DNA of 64,000 nt from positions 52,422,514 through 52,486,513 of the forward strand of contig CM038214.1 in NCBI GenBank assembly GCA_021442155.1, written 5' to 3'. Under the pieces are notes generated by a model that was not told where the DNA came from, made no database searches, and saw nothing but the letters and a program-made list of their open reading frames with translations. Made by a program: the position numbers and the translations under genes. Shown in pieces: positions 12,650-23,930 of the stretch. The first letter of the stretch is position 1; each line of letters opens with the position of its first letter. This DNA is from Cymbidium sinense. Its lineage: Eukaryota > Streptophyta > Magnoliopsida > Asparagales > Orchidaceae.

Positions 12650-15600
12650 TGTGGGGAAAATGTATGACACCACATAGGGTTTAGAGATTTCTTATTTGGC
12701 TGATCAAATGCGTCATTAAGGAATAAATATTTTATCTCAGAAGATAAATATGTTATCTTATAATGGATTCAATCATTTAAAAAAAAGGCACTTAAGGCTA
12801 ATGGGTCTTTCATGTACTAGAGAGTTTTCCCCTAAACAACATAGTAAGTCGAACATGGTTTATTTTAAACTGAGTTCATAGTTCCCTATAAGGGCTAGCC
12901 GCTATATGTAATTGCATCTCAAGAAGAAGGGTCTCTTCCTAAGAATACTATCGATTAAAGAAATAAGAAATTATTTATATGGAGTTCTAAGTTGGTTTTA
13001 AAAGGAATGGTATTTAGAATTTCAATTAAGAACAATTCAAATTGGAAAGAGTTATTTTTAAAGCCCAATTGGGATTAAGTAGAAAATACCTGTTGATATT
13101 GGGATGACTAATAGGCATTTCAACTATCCTATCATTAGGCTTGAAATTTTGAAATTTAATTTAGATTTTGAGTTGATATTTCCATAAATATCTAGGGCTT
13201 AGATTATAGTAACATAAGACTACAGAAATGCTTAGGATTGTAGACTTACTCTAAGGAGGTTGCTTCGAAACCTAAGTCTATAAATGCTTCTAACATAAGT
13301 TAGATGCTCGTCCTAATTTCATTTTGGGAATTCTTGACCATTCCTCTCACTTGAGGGAACAAACTTATTTATGACTCTTTTGGACTTACAACCCACCTGG
13401 AAGGGCTGCCTGCTATCACCACCTAAGCACATATTAAATTCATGATGCCAAATCTCATGTATGAAAGATGGTTAGGAAATTATACTTTAAAAAAGAATCT
13501 AAGAACCTAGACTCACTTGCTAATCCCTAAGATCATGCAGGGTATGAAATGTACTAACTAATGCACAATTTTTTAGATTTTTAGATGTTTAACTCATGAT
13601 TCATTTAAGGTCTTGGGTATGTATTTTTATGCCTAAATGCCATGTAATTAGAAATGGTTATGGGCCAAATAAATAATAGAAAGGTAGACTTTCCCAAGAA
13701 GGTGGTCATTCTCACATCTTAAATGCCCCTTATGTATATGGGTGAAGCGCAAAATTCAAGAGATTAGAGTAATATGATTGCATGATCTTGAAAAGATAAT
13801 TATTCCAAATTGATTATAGGCTATTTCTAGGGCTTTAACTTATGTGATATTTCAAGTTTTTTTATTTTTGTATTTTAGTTGATTAGATTTAATTGGGTAG
13901 AAAATTTAATTTTTTTCTGTGAGCCTATGTCCAGGCATTCATCATAGAAAATAGAACACAAAAATAAAATCTTGAAAAGTATATTAATTATATTTCGTAC
14001 CAAAAATAAATCAAGTCAATTTAAATTAAAGAAAGGCCAATGTGGTCAGGTACTTCTGTACACCCCGAAAGAAAGAGCAAATGGGCAGCCGAGCTCTGCC
14101 CATATACAGCCCAGCCTAGAACTATAAGTTTAGATCTACAGGTCTTCTTTCTTGGATCATCATCTTCTTCAGGGAATTTCATTGGGGTTTACAAGGGACA
14201 ACTGCAACCATCTGATGGTAAGATTAGCTCCTATTAAACCTAGGCCCCATAGATCATAAATTAATTTTAAGCTCAAATTTTCATTTCAAATTCAAAAATA
14301 AATCCTAAACCCTGCAAAACATAGGTCAGGTAAATACAAATAGCACATAATAGTTACATTTTACAAACATATGGACTTAGCATTAGTTGTTTACCAAGCC
14401 CACTTGTCTTATGGGCTATGCTGAAGGACTTAAGCAAATATGCACGAAAATACAATTTTTAATTTATTTTTGATGGTAGTCCTTTTTAGCATAGCCCCAT
14501 ATAGAAGATAATGTTAGTTCTAAAAAGAACATCCTATCATCTAGTCTAACGGGAAAATAATCCTAGATATGTAGTCTAAAATAGTACACCTTAAAGAAAT
14601 TAAAAATACATCAGATCATAATACAAAGTATCATAGAGAATCACAAAATGATCTAACATAATTCTAGGGTCTGTGACCTAATGATCTAATGTGTGAAGGG
14701 AATAGGGTTGTGCGGAAAGACTTTGCTAGGCCTTTTAGGTTCAAGTTTCAATTTAGAGTTTTGAGTTTGTTCGATTTTTACCTATGGATGATTTCAATTC
14801 AAATGATTTAATGATTTATTTTCATTTTTTGTTTTTAGTTTCACTTTTATTTTGTTAAAGTGTTGTTTAGGTTTTCAATAATGAGGAGTAGAATAAATTT
14901 TACTTTTGGGTGGAACCCATTATATTCAACATCCTAACCCTTGTTGGAATGAAACCTTCATCTTAAGATAAAGATTCATCCTAAACGCCTAACTAAGATC
15001 CTTAAGTAATTTAATTAATCATTTTTAGATTCATTTAGATGATTTGGGTTTTAATTCAATTTGGATTTCATGTTTTAATTCTTTTGAAATTTAATTCTTC
15101 ATTATTTTTTTTTATTTGATTTATTTTTCATTCTTGGTTTAGTTTATTTTCAAATTGGTTTATTTATTTCATTTGATTTGAATTATTTCACTTATTTCAT
15201 TTGATTTGAATTAATTCATTTATTTCATCTGATTTGAATTGGTTTAACATTTAGTTTGAATTATGTTTATGTTTATTGAATTCATGTTTATTTTATTTGG
15301 TTTGAATTATGTTAACTAAAGGCACCTAGGTTAATGTTTTAATCTATTTTTAGGTTACATTGCTTGTGGATTAAGATTTCATTAACTATTTGATTATGAG
15401 TTCATTAACCTTAAGGTTTAACCAAACTTAATATTCATTATTAATTATGTTAACTCTTAAGTATGAAAGTGATCAAGTATTTTGATTTAGGATGTTGGAG
15501 AACTATATTTAAGTGTTTTGATGTTAATTAGGATTAATTTAAGTTATTTTATGAATTTAATGATTTATGAATTTTTTTACTTATTATTTGATTTATAATG

Positions 15601-16866
15601 ACCTAAATATTTGAAAATTTCAATAATTCCCAATCTAAAGGTCAATTAGGTTTTGAATTTTTATGGCAAGTGGGGTTCCTTCCCAATTTCATATTTTCAA
15701 AGTTTCATTTTAATCAGATGCATAATTAAGGTGCAATTAAGGTTTTAATTATTTCATTAAGACCCAAATTAAGACTAATTTAATGAGGATTATTTGGATA
15801 TTTTATTTTATTTTCTTTGATTCCTCTCTAAAAGATGCTTTGATAGATGTTTCAATCATAATTTTTTTGATTAAATTTATAAGATTTTAATTATTTTTCA
15901 TATAATTACCAAATTAGGCATTTGTGGTTTATCAAGTTTTCAATTCAATGATGTAAGAAGTCTAATGTTGTGAAGTGATTTGATCCATTTTATTATTTGT
16001 TTTATTTAATTAAAATTTAAGTTTATGGTTTGAAATTTGATATTTCTTGATTTACAATACAATAATTCATGAAACTTTTTCCTATGGTATGTGCCTCCAT
16101 TCATTTTTTTCTTGAAATTTTAGATTAATTTGAATAATTTTTTTTAAGCATTTTAATTGATTTTTTAATTCTTAATATTGCATTTTAAGATATTTAATTA
16201 TTTTTTTCATTTTAAAGTTTTATGATTTTAATGGTACCATTTTAAAATTACAGGGTAAAGTTAACAAAACCATCAAAATCAACAATTTGTCGTTATGTGG
16301 TTTCTTTAAGGTGTTTAATCAGATCGTGCGACAATATCTCAACTGTCCATTTTAAATAGGAGGAATGAATGATGAAGATTATTCCTCAAGGGGTCCGTCA
16401 AATTAGAAGAAATTTTTGGTGATCCAAGGAAAATTTTGACATGATTTTGATTATAAAATAATCAACAATCGACTTTTAATTGATCTATATGGTTTGATCC
16501 TGAAGGGGATTAAATTCTTTTCACAAAGAACCAAAATTGAATGGTATATAGCTTAGTTGTGAGGAATACCTCAACTTTGGCAATCTCTGACAGTGGGATT
16601 GACTCGAATACCTTCACCTCAATGGGATGAAGCTGTGGATATGATTCGGTGTCTTGTCTCCCTACCAAATGCCTTTGAGACCAACGTGCGGCCTTTTTTC
16701 ATTGGGTTTGATCATTCTTTGGCTCATCGATGGTGAGGGGTCATAGTGAGGATTTAATTGAGGTCACCTCAACGTCTATAATGTGTTGGGACATTCAATT
16801 TGAGGTGAAACACTCCCCTGGTTTTCATTAAAGGTCAGTGTGGCTGAATTTATTCTAGCTTTGGGT

Positions 16867-16869
<3 letters not shown>

Positions 16870-16910
<41 letters not shown>
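16870..16910. repeat. (AG)n microsatellite
   Basis: Twenty uninterrupted AG units inside the LTR-like block. The matching places in the other copies are purine/pyrimidine-rich but not expanded. Confidence 0.95.
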
Positions 16911-16912
<2 letters not shown>

Positions 16913-16930
16913 GAAAAGCTATCCCTCCTC

Positions 16931-16939
16931 TATTTTATA
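16931..16939 (-). promoter_or_regulatory. Possible LTR TATA box
   Basis: On the minus strand this reads TATAAAATA followed by GAGGAGGGATAGC, placed about 1.47 kb from the TGTTGA terminus. Matching sites in block A (near 4876, AAATATAGAAAG) and block C (near 50265, AAATATAGAGAG) keep a weaker TATA-like form in the same orientation, which supports a core promoter of the LTR. Confidence 0.4.
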
Positions 16940-18408
16940 CATGGTCGAGAGCCATGTAATCAACCTTCTAGGTGGTCAGATTTTGGCCAATTACAACAAG
17001 AGGGTTAGCAAAAGGGTGGATTTTATCCCCCTTGGTCATGTGAGTATCTTTGGACAAGAAATTGGAGGGGATGAAGGCATCTCCTCCCCTTTCCTCTCTT
17101 GACCGAGAGCTAGGCTTTCTCCTTCCATATTCCTTCTTCATTTTCCTCTTGTAAGAAGCCAATTCTCTTTTTTCTTGAGGGCTGGTCAATTGAATTTTAG
17201 TTTTGGAACCATCCTCCAAGAGGTGGTGAAAGGTCACTTGGATAAAATCTAAGGAATTTTGATGAAGGGAGGAGGAATCCGCTAAGTATCATTTACTTGG
17301 TCAAAACCTCAACCCATCTCTCTTTAGTTTCATTTATGGCTTTTTGTATCACCATTAAAACCTTTAAGCTAGTGTTTGGCTACCCAACTAAAACCCAATG
17401 TGAGTTTGAGGTTAAGTCCACCCATTTGAATTGGATTGTACATTTGAACCCAATTCAAGAATGTTGATTCAAAGTGTTTTGATTATAACTTAATTCATTT
17501 AATTTTGAGTTCAATCATCTTTAATTAAGGATTGATTAAGTTTTGATTCAATTAAATTATTTAGGATTTGAATTAATTTTGGATTTCTTTTTGTTTCAAC
17601 ACATTCAGGATTAAATGGGTTAAGCTTGATTTCAATTGGGCTCAATTGACTCATTTGACTCAATTGAATTTTAGTTGGACTCCAATCATCTCTAATCACA
17701 TGTGCGAGATGATTTGGAGTGGTTAATTTCATTTGATTTCAATTTCATTCCAATTTGAATCGATTTGACCTAAAATGGGTTTTAAAGTGTTAAGTTTAGG
17801 TTCATTTGTGTCAAATGACCAATTTGACCAAATTAGATCCAATGATGGGCTGGATTATGTTTGATTATCATTTCCAGATGATTTTGAGTAATCAAATGGG
17901 GTTGATTTCAATTTTATTTCAGTTTGAACCCAGTAGGTCCCATTTAAGTTCATTTAGACTAAGTAGTCTAATTAACCTATGTAAGGCCTAATTAAATTTA
18001 AATTTCTTTAGATTTATGATTAAACATGTTTAGTTTATCATTTTTAATATTTAGAATGATTTCATTTGATTAAATTTTTTGTGGGTTGACCTTTGACTTG
18101 GTGGGACTCTCTTAGTCAAACCTATGTCAAATGGGTTGATTGGATTTCACTTTAATTTAGAATTGAATTCATTTGTTTTGATTTAAATTTAATTTATTTT
18201 GATTTATTTAAATTTTTTTCATTTAATCCAAATTTAGAATTTAGTCTACCTAAGCCCATTAGGTTAGAACAAATCCAAGGAGGATGCACTAGGTCACTAG
18301 GTGTAGTGTCCTAAGCACTTAATTAGGAGATTCCTCTCTAGGATTAGGAAATCCTAATTACTAATTTCAAAATTGATATTCATCTCATCTAAAAATGAGA
18401 TCAACATT

Positions 18409-18905
18409 TGCATGGCGAACATATGGGTTGTACTTACAACCCTTTAGAATGCCAAATAAATATAGGTTATTCATATGATGAATGAGTTGATTGGGCGCAC
18501 ATCCCTTTAGAATGTTAGATTTATAGAATGCATGCATGGCAAACATATGGGTTAAACTTACATCCCTTCGAAATGCCGTTATTTATAGAGCAGTTCGCAT
18601 TCAGAACATATGACTGGGCTTACATCCATTAGAGCTAAAATTTATTGTATAGAGGTTCACATGGTGAACATAAAAATTGGACTTACATCCATTTGGAATG
18701 CTAGTATATTATAGAAGTTCACATGGTGAACTATATGGATTGGACTTACATCCTTTGGGAATGTCGTATGGAAATACATTGTTTGCATGGCGAACATATA
18801 GATTGAACTTGCATCCTCTCAGAAGGTCATATGGATATAAACTATTCACATGGAGAACATATAGATTGAACTTACATCCCTTTAGAATGTAATTATTTAA
18901 TTGAT
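18409..18905 (+). repeat. 62-bp tandem array, 8 units
   Basis: Eight imperfect units of about 62 bp. Each starts GCATGG(C/T)GAACATAT or ACATGGTGAAC, continues GATTGGACTTACATCCCTTT and GGAATGCC, and ends with an AT-rich stretch and GTTC. Many unit junctions form a short palindrome, GTTCAC-ATG-GTGAAC. The period is not a multiple of three and stops appear in all frames, so it is unlikely to encode protein. The second array (57855-58735) has about 14 units of the same family. Confidence 0.9.
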
Positions 18906-18959
18906 ATTTACATGGCTAATATTAATTTGTAGTTTTGAGTAGCAATGCTTCAACATTAG

Positions 18960-19500
18960 AAACATAGTGCTTAGGTTCCATCATGGTAGCTTCATGGCAT
19001 TATTAAAATGGCACCTTGGTGTTGAGTTATAAGGAAAGAATTCATGTCTAAAGAATTCAAAGGTTTAGGGCCTCAGCGCTATAAGTATAGCACCACACCA
19101 CTTTAGATGGCATGAGATTGAAATAATTTGATCAGGTTGACAAGTTGATCGGTGCCTATGCACTGACAATTTGGCACCATAGCGCTAGTTAAAATTTAGT
19201 TCATACAGTCTGACAGACAAACAAATGCTTTTAAATAGAAAGAACAAACTTTTTTACTAGCACTTTGATGCTATGTCGGAGCACCGTTGCACTACATCAA
19301 CGTCTAGTCTGGCTTTCTACATGAGGCCAGTTACAAAATTAATTATCATAAATTCCATAAATATGTCTTTTTGACTTGTGCGGTGACCATTTTGGTATGC
19401 TGACCAGTATCTTAGTGCCATAGTGCTGGTCCCATATTTTAGAAGCCAAAAGCTTAGCACGTCGGCACTGATAAAGTAGCACCACGACATTAGGGCCAGT
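18960..19500. repeat. Spacer rich in AGCACC/GGTGCT quasi-palindromes (copy 1, 5' side)
   Basis: Non-coding spacer with repeated short words such as GGCACCTTGGTGTTG (19010), GGCACCATAGCGCTAG (19170), AGTGCCATAGTGCTGG (19412) and GCACGTCGGCACTG (19457). Each resembles the palindrome AGCACC-NN-GGTGCT. The corresponding spacer of copy 2 lies at 58740-59345. Confidence 0.7.
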
Positions 19501-19566
19501 CTATAAATAAGATGCCTAGGCTGCTCATTTTTTTATTCTAAATCTTTTGTTGATACTAAAGTTCTT

Positions 19567-20398
19567 ATGCCCTTTCCTCTCTTAACCTTTATTCCACTTA
19601 GGAAAGCCAACATGTTAGTGAAATATTTCATCTACGGTAAGATAAGGATAGCTGTCAACAAGACTAACAGGTTTTTTGGTGTATCGGAGAAGGAACAATA
19701 CTGCCATGCTCTCATACACAAAAATCTCATTTTAGAGAGGAGCTTCTACAATCTAGGTGGAAGCATTGATAGGATTATCAATGAATGAGGGTGGGAGAAG
19801 CTTTCCTACAACAACAACTCTTACGTCATTCTCATGTTGTAAGAATTCTTTGCCAACGTGAAGGAGCACCAGAATAATAGAGTTTTCATTCGAGAAAAAC
19901 TAATAAGTTTTGGTAGCAGTACTATTAACACATATTATAATTTACAGGATGAAGTGTATGATCAGTATCTCTTCTACTATAATGATCATCTTGATTTTGA
20001 TAAAATTCTTAATTTTCTTTTTGCTAGAAATTCTTATGTTTAATGAAAAATTCTTAGAGATAAGATTATTAATTTACCTACCATTTACCTAACTACTGAG
20101 GCCAAAGATTGGCACTATCTCAATTTTGCCAAGTTAATGCTCACTAGTAATATTAGTGGTGACTAGGGATAGAATCATTTTGAATTTTGCAATTCAAAAG
20201 GACTTTACTATTGATGTAGGGAGTATAATTTATAATTTTATTTATATTATGCTTAGAGGTAGTACTACTATAGGGCATGGACATTCTTCTCTTATTTACT
20301 TTTTATGTTTTGCAATGGGTGCACAAAGGGAGTCTGATGAAAAAGTCCTAATTCATAGGGCTCCCCAACTAAAAAAGCAACTAAAGGGTTTGGCTTGA
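19567..20398 (+). pseudogene. 'Putative plant transposon protein' domain ORF, copy 1, broken
   Basis: Translates in pieces to a protein resembling the plant-specific domain annotated as putative plant transposon protein. Visible parts: KANMLVKYF near the start; LILERSFYNLGGSIDRIINE; after stops, EFFANVKEHQNNRVFIREKL and ISFGSSTINTYYNLQDEVYD; then TEAKDWHYLNFAKLM; and after a frame change near 20152, VTRDRIILNFAIQKDFTID, IIYNFIYIMLRGSTTIGHG and HSSLIYFLCFAMGAQ. The family pattern (REFYANL, VFVRGK, INxFYxLP, AKxWYYFVKxxLLP, GxxINVGxII) is clear. Stops at 19786, about 19834 and 20041 plus the frameshift disable it. Copy 2 is at 59395-60245. Function is unknown; I infer a gag-like or accessory role in a gypsy element. 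Confidence 0.7.
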
Positions 20399-20949
20399 GG
20401 ATTGAGGTGAGAGAAATCTCACGCACTTCCCAGTCTAGACCTAAATCTTCCAAGACTTTAAATGAGCAACCCAAAAAAATTGGAGGATAAGTCCTAGATT
20501 TAAGAAAAAGGGTTGGTGAAACCAATCAGTAGTAATAGGAACTGGAGAAGAAATTTGAACACCATATGGGTCACCAACAATAACAGTTATTATAGATAGT
20601 TGAGTTTAACTCAATACTTATTCATATGTTTAAAAACTATGGCTTTCACGCGAGCTCGAGTCAGGCTTTTTCTCATAGTACACCACATTATCACCCTTAT
20701 GTGAGCACCCCATGTGAGCTGCAAGAAGAAGAAGAGGAAATAATGAATATGATTATTAGTTTTTTCCATCTTTTTAAAATTTTTTATTATTTGCATTTTT
20801 CTTTTTTTTTTCTTTTTTTTAGTGTAAAACCTTATTATAATAAATTTTTGATTTTGATAAAGATATTTTTAATTTTTATACTTTGTGTTTGTCTCTATAA
20901 AATGTTGTAGGATTTAAAAGCTTAATAATAAAATTTTTAGTTTTGAACA

Positions 20950-21770
20950 AATTGAGGGCTAAGCACCGTGGCACAGTAAAATCAGCTCTTTGGCACCATT
21001 AAGTTGAAAGATATAAGTGCAAAAGCAAGAACTCCATGCCTTAGCCTTACATTGATAACACTGTGATGCTATAAATATGACTTAGGCTTGATGTTAGAGA
21101 GATCAATACTTCAATGCTATAATATGAGCACCTCAATGCTATTAGTTGCCTAAGGCTTAATTTTTTGAGAGTGTAGTGCCTCAGTACTGAGATATCAATG
21201 CCATGGCATTATCAAATAAGTGTCTAAGTTTAATTTTTCCATGAACTCAACACCTCAGCACTAGAACATCACCACCTTGGTGTTGTTTGTTGCATGCATA
21301 AAGTTCTAAATTCTCAAGAGTGTAGTGCCTCGATGTCGGACGCTCAGCAATTTGACATTATTTCATCTATGCCTAAGATTCAATACTTTTGGGAAATTTT
21401 AAATTTTTGGCAATATAACACCTTAGTAATGCTTGATTCATAATTTTTAGTGCAAAATACTCTTCTCCCATGTCCTGGATCCAAGATCAATGGAGGGAAG
21501 AGTTTGTTTCACACTAGAAAAAAAATTGATGGTGGAATATATTTCAAGATATAACACCTCAGCATTGGGAAATTATCGCTATCTCGTAATTATAAATAAG
21601 TGTAACCTGGGAAGGAGCACTACAGTGCTAGTGCTATAGCACTGCAGAGCTATAAACATGATATTAAGTCGAGAGCTTAGTGCCATGGTGTTGTATTTTT
21701 AGTGCTATGAAGCAGATCATTAAAGGCTTCATTCCCGAGAACTAAGCACCTTGGCACCACAAAACAGGAA
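20950..21770. repeat. Spacer rich in AGCACC/GGTGCT quasi-palindromes (copy 1, 3' side)
   Basis: About fifteen short quasi-palindromes in 0.8 kb, for example AAGCACCGTGGCACAG (20961), AGTGCCTCAGTACTGAG (21175), CAATGCCATGGCATTA (21199), CACCACCTTGGTGTTG (21265), AGTGCTATAGCACTGCAG (21629), TTAGTGCCATGGTGTTG (21677) and TAAGCACCTTGGCACC (21743). Spacing is irregular (roughly 40-70 bases). No ORF accompanies it. Confidence 0.7.
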
Positions 21771-22179
21771 CTCTATTTTTAAACTATATTTTTAAAGAAT
21801 TTAAAATTTTTTATGAAAATTTGGCAGCATAACACTTTAGGAGTGCTAGATTTTATAATGTTTTAGTGTAAGATGCACTCTTCTCCTTTGTTCTGGATCC
21901 AAAATTGATAGAGGCGAGATTTTCATCTCACGCTAGAACCAAGTTTAATGGCGAATGTCTTCTAGGCTTAAAATTCTTGAGATTCTTGCATCTAAAATGC
22001 TTTTTAACAAAATTGAATTCTTTTCTCTTACTATAGATCAAAGATCAATAGAGGGAGGATTTTCATTTCTTGCTAGATCCAGGATTAGTGATAAAAGTTT
22101 AGAATTTTTCTTGAATTTTTTTTTTTTGGGGGAAATTACATAAAATAACTTTTTACTTAGAGTTTACCTTGATCGCATT

Positions 22180-22759
22180 TTGCTTTTTTCTTTGTGTAGG
22201 GAGAACACACCCTAGTACTATGATAACAAGGTGTTGTAGAGAGAATATAACATTTAAGAGTACTTGGAAGAGAGAGAGGGAGTTTTGAATCAATTATAAT
22301 AACACTAAAATCCCAACAGTTGGAAGGGGAAAAGAAGAAGAAGGGTAGTGGGCAATTCCCCCTCTTTTATAGAGATTTTTGGGTAACTATTCTCATCTCT
22401 TGGGTAGTTTTCCAACCATCCTATTCCCCAGCTCCCACTTGGTGGTTATTGCTGCTGGGGTGGGATGGGATATTTTTCTTGCATTTAAAACTTAAAGTCA
22501 ATGTGACAGTGCCTAGGCATTGGTATCACAACACCGTAGTGCTATGTTATTTTAATAGGACACCATCAAGCATGGTTTGCATTTCTAGATTCTGTAAGGT
22601 GGTGATAGTGCTTAGGCACTTCAATTATAGAATCATGGCACCATAAGTCGAGGTGTTCCATTTATTTCAATTTTTAGATACAAATAAAATTACCCCTAAA
22701 CACTAAAATTTCCCCCAAGTTGATTTTAAATCTTTGTAGAAAAAATTATTTTAAATAAT
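22180..22759 (-). promoter_or_regulatory. Left part of an LTR/promoter-like sequence split by the LINE
   Basis: On the minus strand, TATAAAAG at 22364-22371 sits in CTCTATAAAAGAGGGGGAAT, a strong TATA context. The rest of the presumed element continues at 25953 after the LINE: ACACAGAGACTTTTACGTGG is, from memory, typical of the start of many plant LTR sequences. Restoring the site before LINE insertion would join 22759 to 25912. Two AGCACC-type words at 22505-22650 overlap the boundary with the upstream unit. Confidence 0.4.
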
Positions 22760-22800
22760 TATACTTTAATGAACAATAATAAGCAACAATAAAGAAAATT
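22760..22800. repeat. Target-site duplication, 5' copy (41 bp)
   Basis: Starts TATACTTTAATGAAC and ends AAAGAAAATT; identical over 41 bases to 25912-25952. It directly precedes the 5' end of the LINE and diverges on both sides, as expected for a target-primed insertion. Confidence 0.93.
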
Positions 22801-22947
22801 GCCAGTCCCAAGTCCGGATGCAAAAAGTGGAGGGTTGCATTAGATAGTCGACAGCCAGTGTAAAATTTGTCGAAATAATCATGACATGAATCCTTTAAAT
22901 CATTGTGTTAATGCTAGGCGTCCCACAGGCGACATAACAGGGCTTGA

Positions 22948-23930
22948 ATGACAAAAAATGTGCTAGAGCCATCGGCCTGTGCGATGTTAAATAAGCAAGG
23001 GTTCCCACATTTTGGATGGATGCGGGCAAAGAAGTTAGTCCATGAAACTAAAATTAGATTAGGATCTTGGAATATAGGTACTCCTACAGGTAAATTAATG
23101 GAATTAATAGATATTATGGTTCATAGAAAGATAAATATTTTATGTGTTCAAGAAACTAAATGGGTTGGTGAGAAGGCCAAGGAGATTGATAGTTTAGGAT
23201 TTAAACTTTGGTATTCAGGTAAAAGTCGAACTAGAAATAGTGTAGGTGTGATTATAGATAAAAGTTTGAAGGATAATGTTATAAGTATTAATAGATGTGG
23301 AGATAGAATTATAGCTTTAAAGATTGTTGATACTAAGATTATCAATGTTATAAGTGTTTATGCTCCTCAAGTAGGTTTGGTTTTGGAGGTAAGCGCGAAA
23401 AATTTTGGAATAAATTAGAGGGATTAATACAACAGATACCTCTTGAAGAAAAAGTATTTATTGGAGGAGATTTAAATGGACATGTTGGTAGAGTAGTAGA
23501 AGATTTTAAAAGTATTCATGGTGGTTATGGATTTGGAGGGACTAATGAAGAAGGTAAGACTATATTAGATTTTGCTTTAGCTTATGATTTTGTAGTTGCT
23601 AATACTTTTTTTAAGAAAAGAGATGAGAATATTATTACTTATAAAAATGGATCTAGTAAAACACAGATTGATTATTTTCTGATAAGAAAAATAGATCGTT
23701 TTAATTATAAAGATTGTAAGGTCATACCAAGTGAAATTTTAAGTACCCAACATCGACTATTAGTTTTAGATTTTAAGATGAAAGATTGTAAGAGAAAAAA
23801 TAAACTAAATTATTGTCCTAGGATTATATGGGGACACTTAAAGAACACAAATAAAAATATTTTTAAGAGCAGGCTACAAGATATTAGAATTTGGGGTGTT
23901 CATAAAGAAGCTAATGTTATGTAGGAAAAA
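22948..23930 (+). pseudogene. RTE LINE endonuclease domain, frameshifted
   Basis: Codons from 22948 read through KIRLGSWNIGTPTGK, then INILCVQETKWVGEKAKEI, GVIIDKSLKDNVI and VISVYAPQVGL, the first half of an apurinic/apyrimidinic-type endonuclease. A one-base shift near 23380 moves the frame. The second half continues from 23391: KREKFWNKLEGLIQQ, FIGGDLNGHVGR, YDFVVANTFFKKRDE, QIDYFLIRK and STQHRLLVLDFK. The catalytic residues expected for the family (Asn of the first motif, Glu of QETKW, Tyr of VYAPQ, Asp/Asn of GDLNGH, Asp of QIDYF, His of QHR) are all visible. A TAG at 23922 then ends the frame. In an intact protein this domain nicks the target DNA. Confidence 0.85.

Larger units (their letters stand above)
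12650..18406 (-). repeat. Near-complete long LTR-like block B (5.8 kb)
   Basis: Runs from TGTGGGG at 12650 to TCAACA at 18406. Its first part (12650-14510) is the reverse complement of 1-1980 and 43980-46066; its second part (about 14400-18406) is collinear with 1985-6368 and 46980-51677. The same two-part order, reversed, makes up 38201-46066, so the composite is one repeat unit. It contains a TATA-like box and a GA microsatellite (listed separately). The minus orientation is inferred from adjacent pol regions. Its short ORFs, for example 16968-17237 and 17511-17991, are not conserved in the other copies. I see no gene in it. Confidence 0.6.
18407..22660 (+). mobile_element. Repeat unit with 62-bp array and transposon-protein ORF, copy 1
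   Basis: A unit of about 4 kb that recurs at 57855-62010 in the same order: tandem array, spacer with AGCACC/GGTGCT-type words, broken ORF, second spacer with the same words, then ATTTTCATTTCTTGCTAG-type repeats near 21920-22090. In copy 2 an Athila-like protease-RT relic follows in the same orientation; in copy 1 the pol part is missing. I infer that the unit is the 5' part of an Athila-like or related gypsy element. Its left edge directly abuts the LTR terminus at 18406. Confidence 0.6.

Noticed and set aside
14040..14237. 65-codon ORF considered as a host gene exon
   Set aside because: Part of the repeated LTR block; the matching sequence near 44530-44640 (reverse) does not keep the frame.
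18409..18905. Tandem array considered as a CRISPR-like array
   Set aside because: Units are contiguous and diverged throughout, with no constant-repeat/unique-spacer pattern, and the setting is a plant nuclear retrotransposon.
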